Source of the DNA: Algoriphagus sediminis
Lineage (GTDB): Bacteria > Bacteroidota > Bacteroidia > Cytophagales > Cyclobacteriaceae
DNA: 64,000 nucleotides
NCBI RefSeq assembly: GCF_030403435.1
Contig: NZ_JAUEPH010000006.1
Span: 124,001-188,000, forward strand
Reading direction: 5' to 3'
Shown: in pieces, positions 62,825-64,000 of the stretch
Layout of the letters: each line of letters starts with the position of its first letter
Position numbering within the stretch: position 1 is the stretch's first letter
The notes under the pieces: model-generated
Seen by the model: only the letters and a program-made list of their open reading frames with translations
The model's database searches: none
What the model was told of the DNA's origin: nothing
Made by a program: the position numbers and the translations under genes

Positions 62825-62931
62825 GTATTATCTATTCATAATTGCCTGTCACTACGTGAACGGCAAAGTGTGGGAGAAAGGGTTTAAAAACTAAAATATA
62901 TGAAGTTCAGGGGGAACTAGAGAAGGTGGTG

Positions 62932-62960
62932 TTAGAAAAAAAATCACCCAGTTGGTGACT
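62932..62960 (-). terminator. Intrinsic terminator on the minus strand
   Basis: TCACC (62944-62948) and GGTGA (62954-62958) form a short stem; on minus it is followed by TTTTTTTT. It lies about 130 bases past the lipoprotein stop and beyond the attC-like site, so it would end that transcript. Confidence 0.55.
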
Positions 62961-63017
62961 TTTAGGTTTTGAAATTCTGAGAAATCGAAGCAAGAGGCTG
63001 GAGTTAACTAAATTGGG

Positions 63018-63076
63018 GCTCAACGGCTTGGCTATGCGCAGTGTCCTGAAGGGATTGCGTACAGCATTTGTTAGCG
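63018..63076 (-). repeat. attC-like recombination site downstream of the lipoprotein gene
   Basis: On minus the site runs CGCTAAC (63076-63070) to GTTGAGC (63024-63018). The latter matches the integron R' core GTTRRRY exactly. Between them GCTGTACGCA and TGCGCATAGC (63065-63056 and 63040-63031) pair at 8 of 10 positions. The 59-base length and its place 13 bases past the stop fit a cassette attC. No integrase gene is in the window. Confidence 0.5.
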
Positions 63077-63089
63077 GCTGTTTTTATTT

Positions 63090-63773
63090 TCATTCTTCAG
63101 TCATTTCAAATTTTTCAAGTTTGACTTCAGATTTATCTTTTTTAATCAGTTTTAAATTGTCAGTTGTCGCAAAGAAATGAACTGTCTCTGACCATTCCCA
63201 ACTTTCTTGCTCTCGCATATTGACTGCACTTGCTTCATAATAGACAGAAATTGAATCTTCTTTTGTGCTAATTACAATCTTGCTAAATGTGTCTTGAATT
63301 GTCGCGGTGTAAGGAGTTGTTGGGCAATTTGAATCTCCTAATTCGGCTAAAACTTCATTGTCAGTTGAGAACCATTTTCTTAAAAACCCTAAGTGGCTTT
63401 CAGAGCATTGATAACCAAGTCCAAGGGCAGTAATTATTTTACAGTCTAAATTGCTTCTGTCATCATTCGCTTCTCCGTCCCACCAACACTCGTTTCCAAT
63501 AAATGTCGAAACATACCCAATCGCAGCTTTTTCTTGACTGGTCATAGTGTTTATGTAGTCCATATTCAGAAATATTGAGCTAAAGGAGTCATTCAGTGTC
63601 GAGTCGTACTTCAAATCTCTCCACATGAAACTAATTGTTGTATCGGGTAAATTCAATTTGATTTGTTCAACTTCCGTTGAATTTGCCACCGCTGATTCTT
63701 GGTCAGCTTTTTTAGTCACTTGTCCACAAGATGTCAAAAGAGTCAAGACTGCAATGATGTGTATTAGTTTCAC
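63090..63773 (-). CDS. Hypothetical lipoprotein in a putative gene cassette
   Basis: A 227 aa protein with lipoprotein signal (LLTSC, Cys16). The rest is an acidic soluble domain with four non-lipid Cys (in NECWWDG, LDCKII, YQCSES, SNCPTT) that may form two disulfides. I recognise no family. The start is GTG 63773, with AAAGG immediately before it. It is set between two attC-like palindromes, 12 bases after the one upstream and 13 before the one downstream, and is visibly AT-richer than the core genes, consistent with transfer. Confidence 0.7.
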   Translation of the reverse strand: MKLIHIIAVLTLLTSCGQVTKKADQESAVANSTEVEQIKLNLPDTTISFMWRDLKYDSTLNDSFSSIFLNMDYINTMTSQEKAAIGYVSTFIGNECWWDGEANDDRSNLDCKIITALGLGYQCSESHLGFLRKWFSTDNEVLAELGDSNCPTTPYTATIQDTFSKIVISTKEDSISVYYEASAVNMREQESWEWSETVHFFATTDNLKLIKKDKSEVKLEKFEMTEE

Positions 63774-63785
63774 CTTTCTAATTGC

Positions 63786-63835
63786 TGCTAACTAGTGGAT
63801 ATGTTGCATTCGCAGCATATTCCTATTGGTTGTAC
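63786..63835 (-). repeat. attC-like site upstream of the lipoprotein gene
   Basis: On minus the site runs GTACAAC (63835-63829) to GTTAGCA (63792-63786). The inner arms ATATGCTGC and GCAACATAT (63820-63812 and 63807-63799) pair at 8 of 9 positions around a 4-base loop. The core GTTAGC mirrors the CGCTAAC of the downstream site. The match to GTTRRRY is partial (5 of 7). Confidence 0.45.
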
Positions 63836-63944
63836 TGGTTAAACTTATTTTTTTTAAAATTAGTCAAAACCCTACTTTTTTCTCATGCTCGAATTTATGC
63901 CCGTAGAGGAGGTTATTAGGAGCTGGTAGTTTTTATCTATTAAA

Positions 63945-63968
63945 AAACCGGAGCTTTCACTCCGGTTT
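63945..63968 (-). terminator. Intrinsic terminator of a gene beyond the right edge
   Basis: AAACCGGAG (63945-63953) and CTCCGGTTT (63960-63968), a perfect 9-bp stem with loop of six; on minus it is followed by a T-run. A minus-strand gene should end near the window edge: one frame stops with TAA at 63989-63987, another stays open to a TAA inside the hairpin tail (63942-63940). I cannot decide between them, so no partial gene is called. Confidence 0.75.
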
Positions 63969-64000
63969 CGATATTGGCTTCTTCGGTTAGTTGACCGATA

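Noticed and set aside
63940-64000. Partial minus-strand gene at the right edge
   Set aside because: Two frames remain possible over only about 20 codons; only the terminator is secure.

Overview
The window reads as chromosomal DNA of a Bacteroidota bacterium, most likely a Cytophagales/Cyclobacteriaceae (Algoriphagus-like) species. This rests on the Bacteroidota-style division cluster (an MraY with a large insert, an FtsZ with a long acidic tail), gldA-gldF-gldG next to dnaN, a TonB-dependent receptor paired with a DUF4249 lipoprotein, many lipoproteins with Bacteroidota-type lipoboxes, TAnnTTTG promoter elements and few strong Shine-Dalgarno sites. The genus is an inference.

Layout. 1-11459: a tightly packed, largely overlapping dcw run, murE(5' cut)-mraY-murD-ftsW-murG-murC-ftsQ-ftsA-ftsZ. 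11462-19717: an FMN reductase, a purine nucleoside phosphorylase, a secreted DUF6624-like protein, a TonB receptor/DUF4249 pair, an M20 amidohydrolase and a divergent SDR. 19792-24338: gldA-gldF-gldG and dnaN, closed by a strong terminator. 24392-26647: an ECF sigma factor operon and a divergent membrane protein that carries what looks like the same ECF promoter, with a REP-like element between them. 26762-33382 (minus): serine hydrolase, glyoxalase-like protein, and an exported sugar/nucleoside unit (Na/Pi symporter-like, nucleoside hydrolase, Gfo/Idh/MocA, TIM-barrel epimerase). 33453-41918: two sulfatases, an acyltransferase, an outer-membrane protein, an S41 peptidase and a GH13 amylase. 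42089-48867: DUF2975/HTH pair, FKBP isomerase, VOC protein, tandem PPK2 kinases, and a coupled trio of serine hydrolase, DUF1801 and class V aminotransferase. 48983-55816: GMC oxidoreductase with its subunit-3 partner, MscS-like channel, a lipoprotein and acnB. 56038-61730: CPBP protease, small membrane proteins, a secreted ABM-domain protein and an ABC exporter with two DUF3526-type permeases. 61868-64000: an alpha/beta hydrolase and a lone lipoprotein gene flanked by attC-like sites.

Most of the window is ordinary core and accessory metabolism. The strongest unexplained signals are in non-coding DNA: (i) matching promoters TGTAACA-N16-CTCTAA facing both ways from the ECF sigma gene and the DUF7010-like gene, which suggest an autoregulated ECF regulon; (ii) a lipoprotein gene bounded within 12-14 nt on each side by attC-like imperfect palindromes, suggesting a single integron-like cassette; (iii) a string of three hairpins at 26654-26753; and (iv) a symmetric divergent promoter/operator at 18902-18978. 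I saw no complete, clearly novel multi-protein system, no CRISPR array, no transposase, and no tRNA or rRNA gene.
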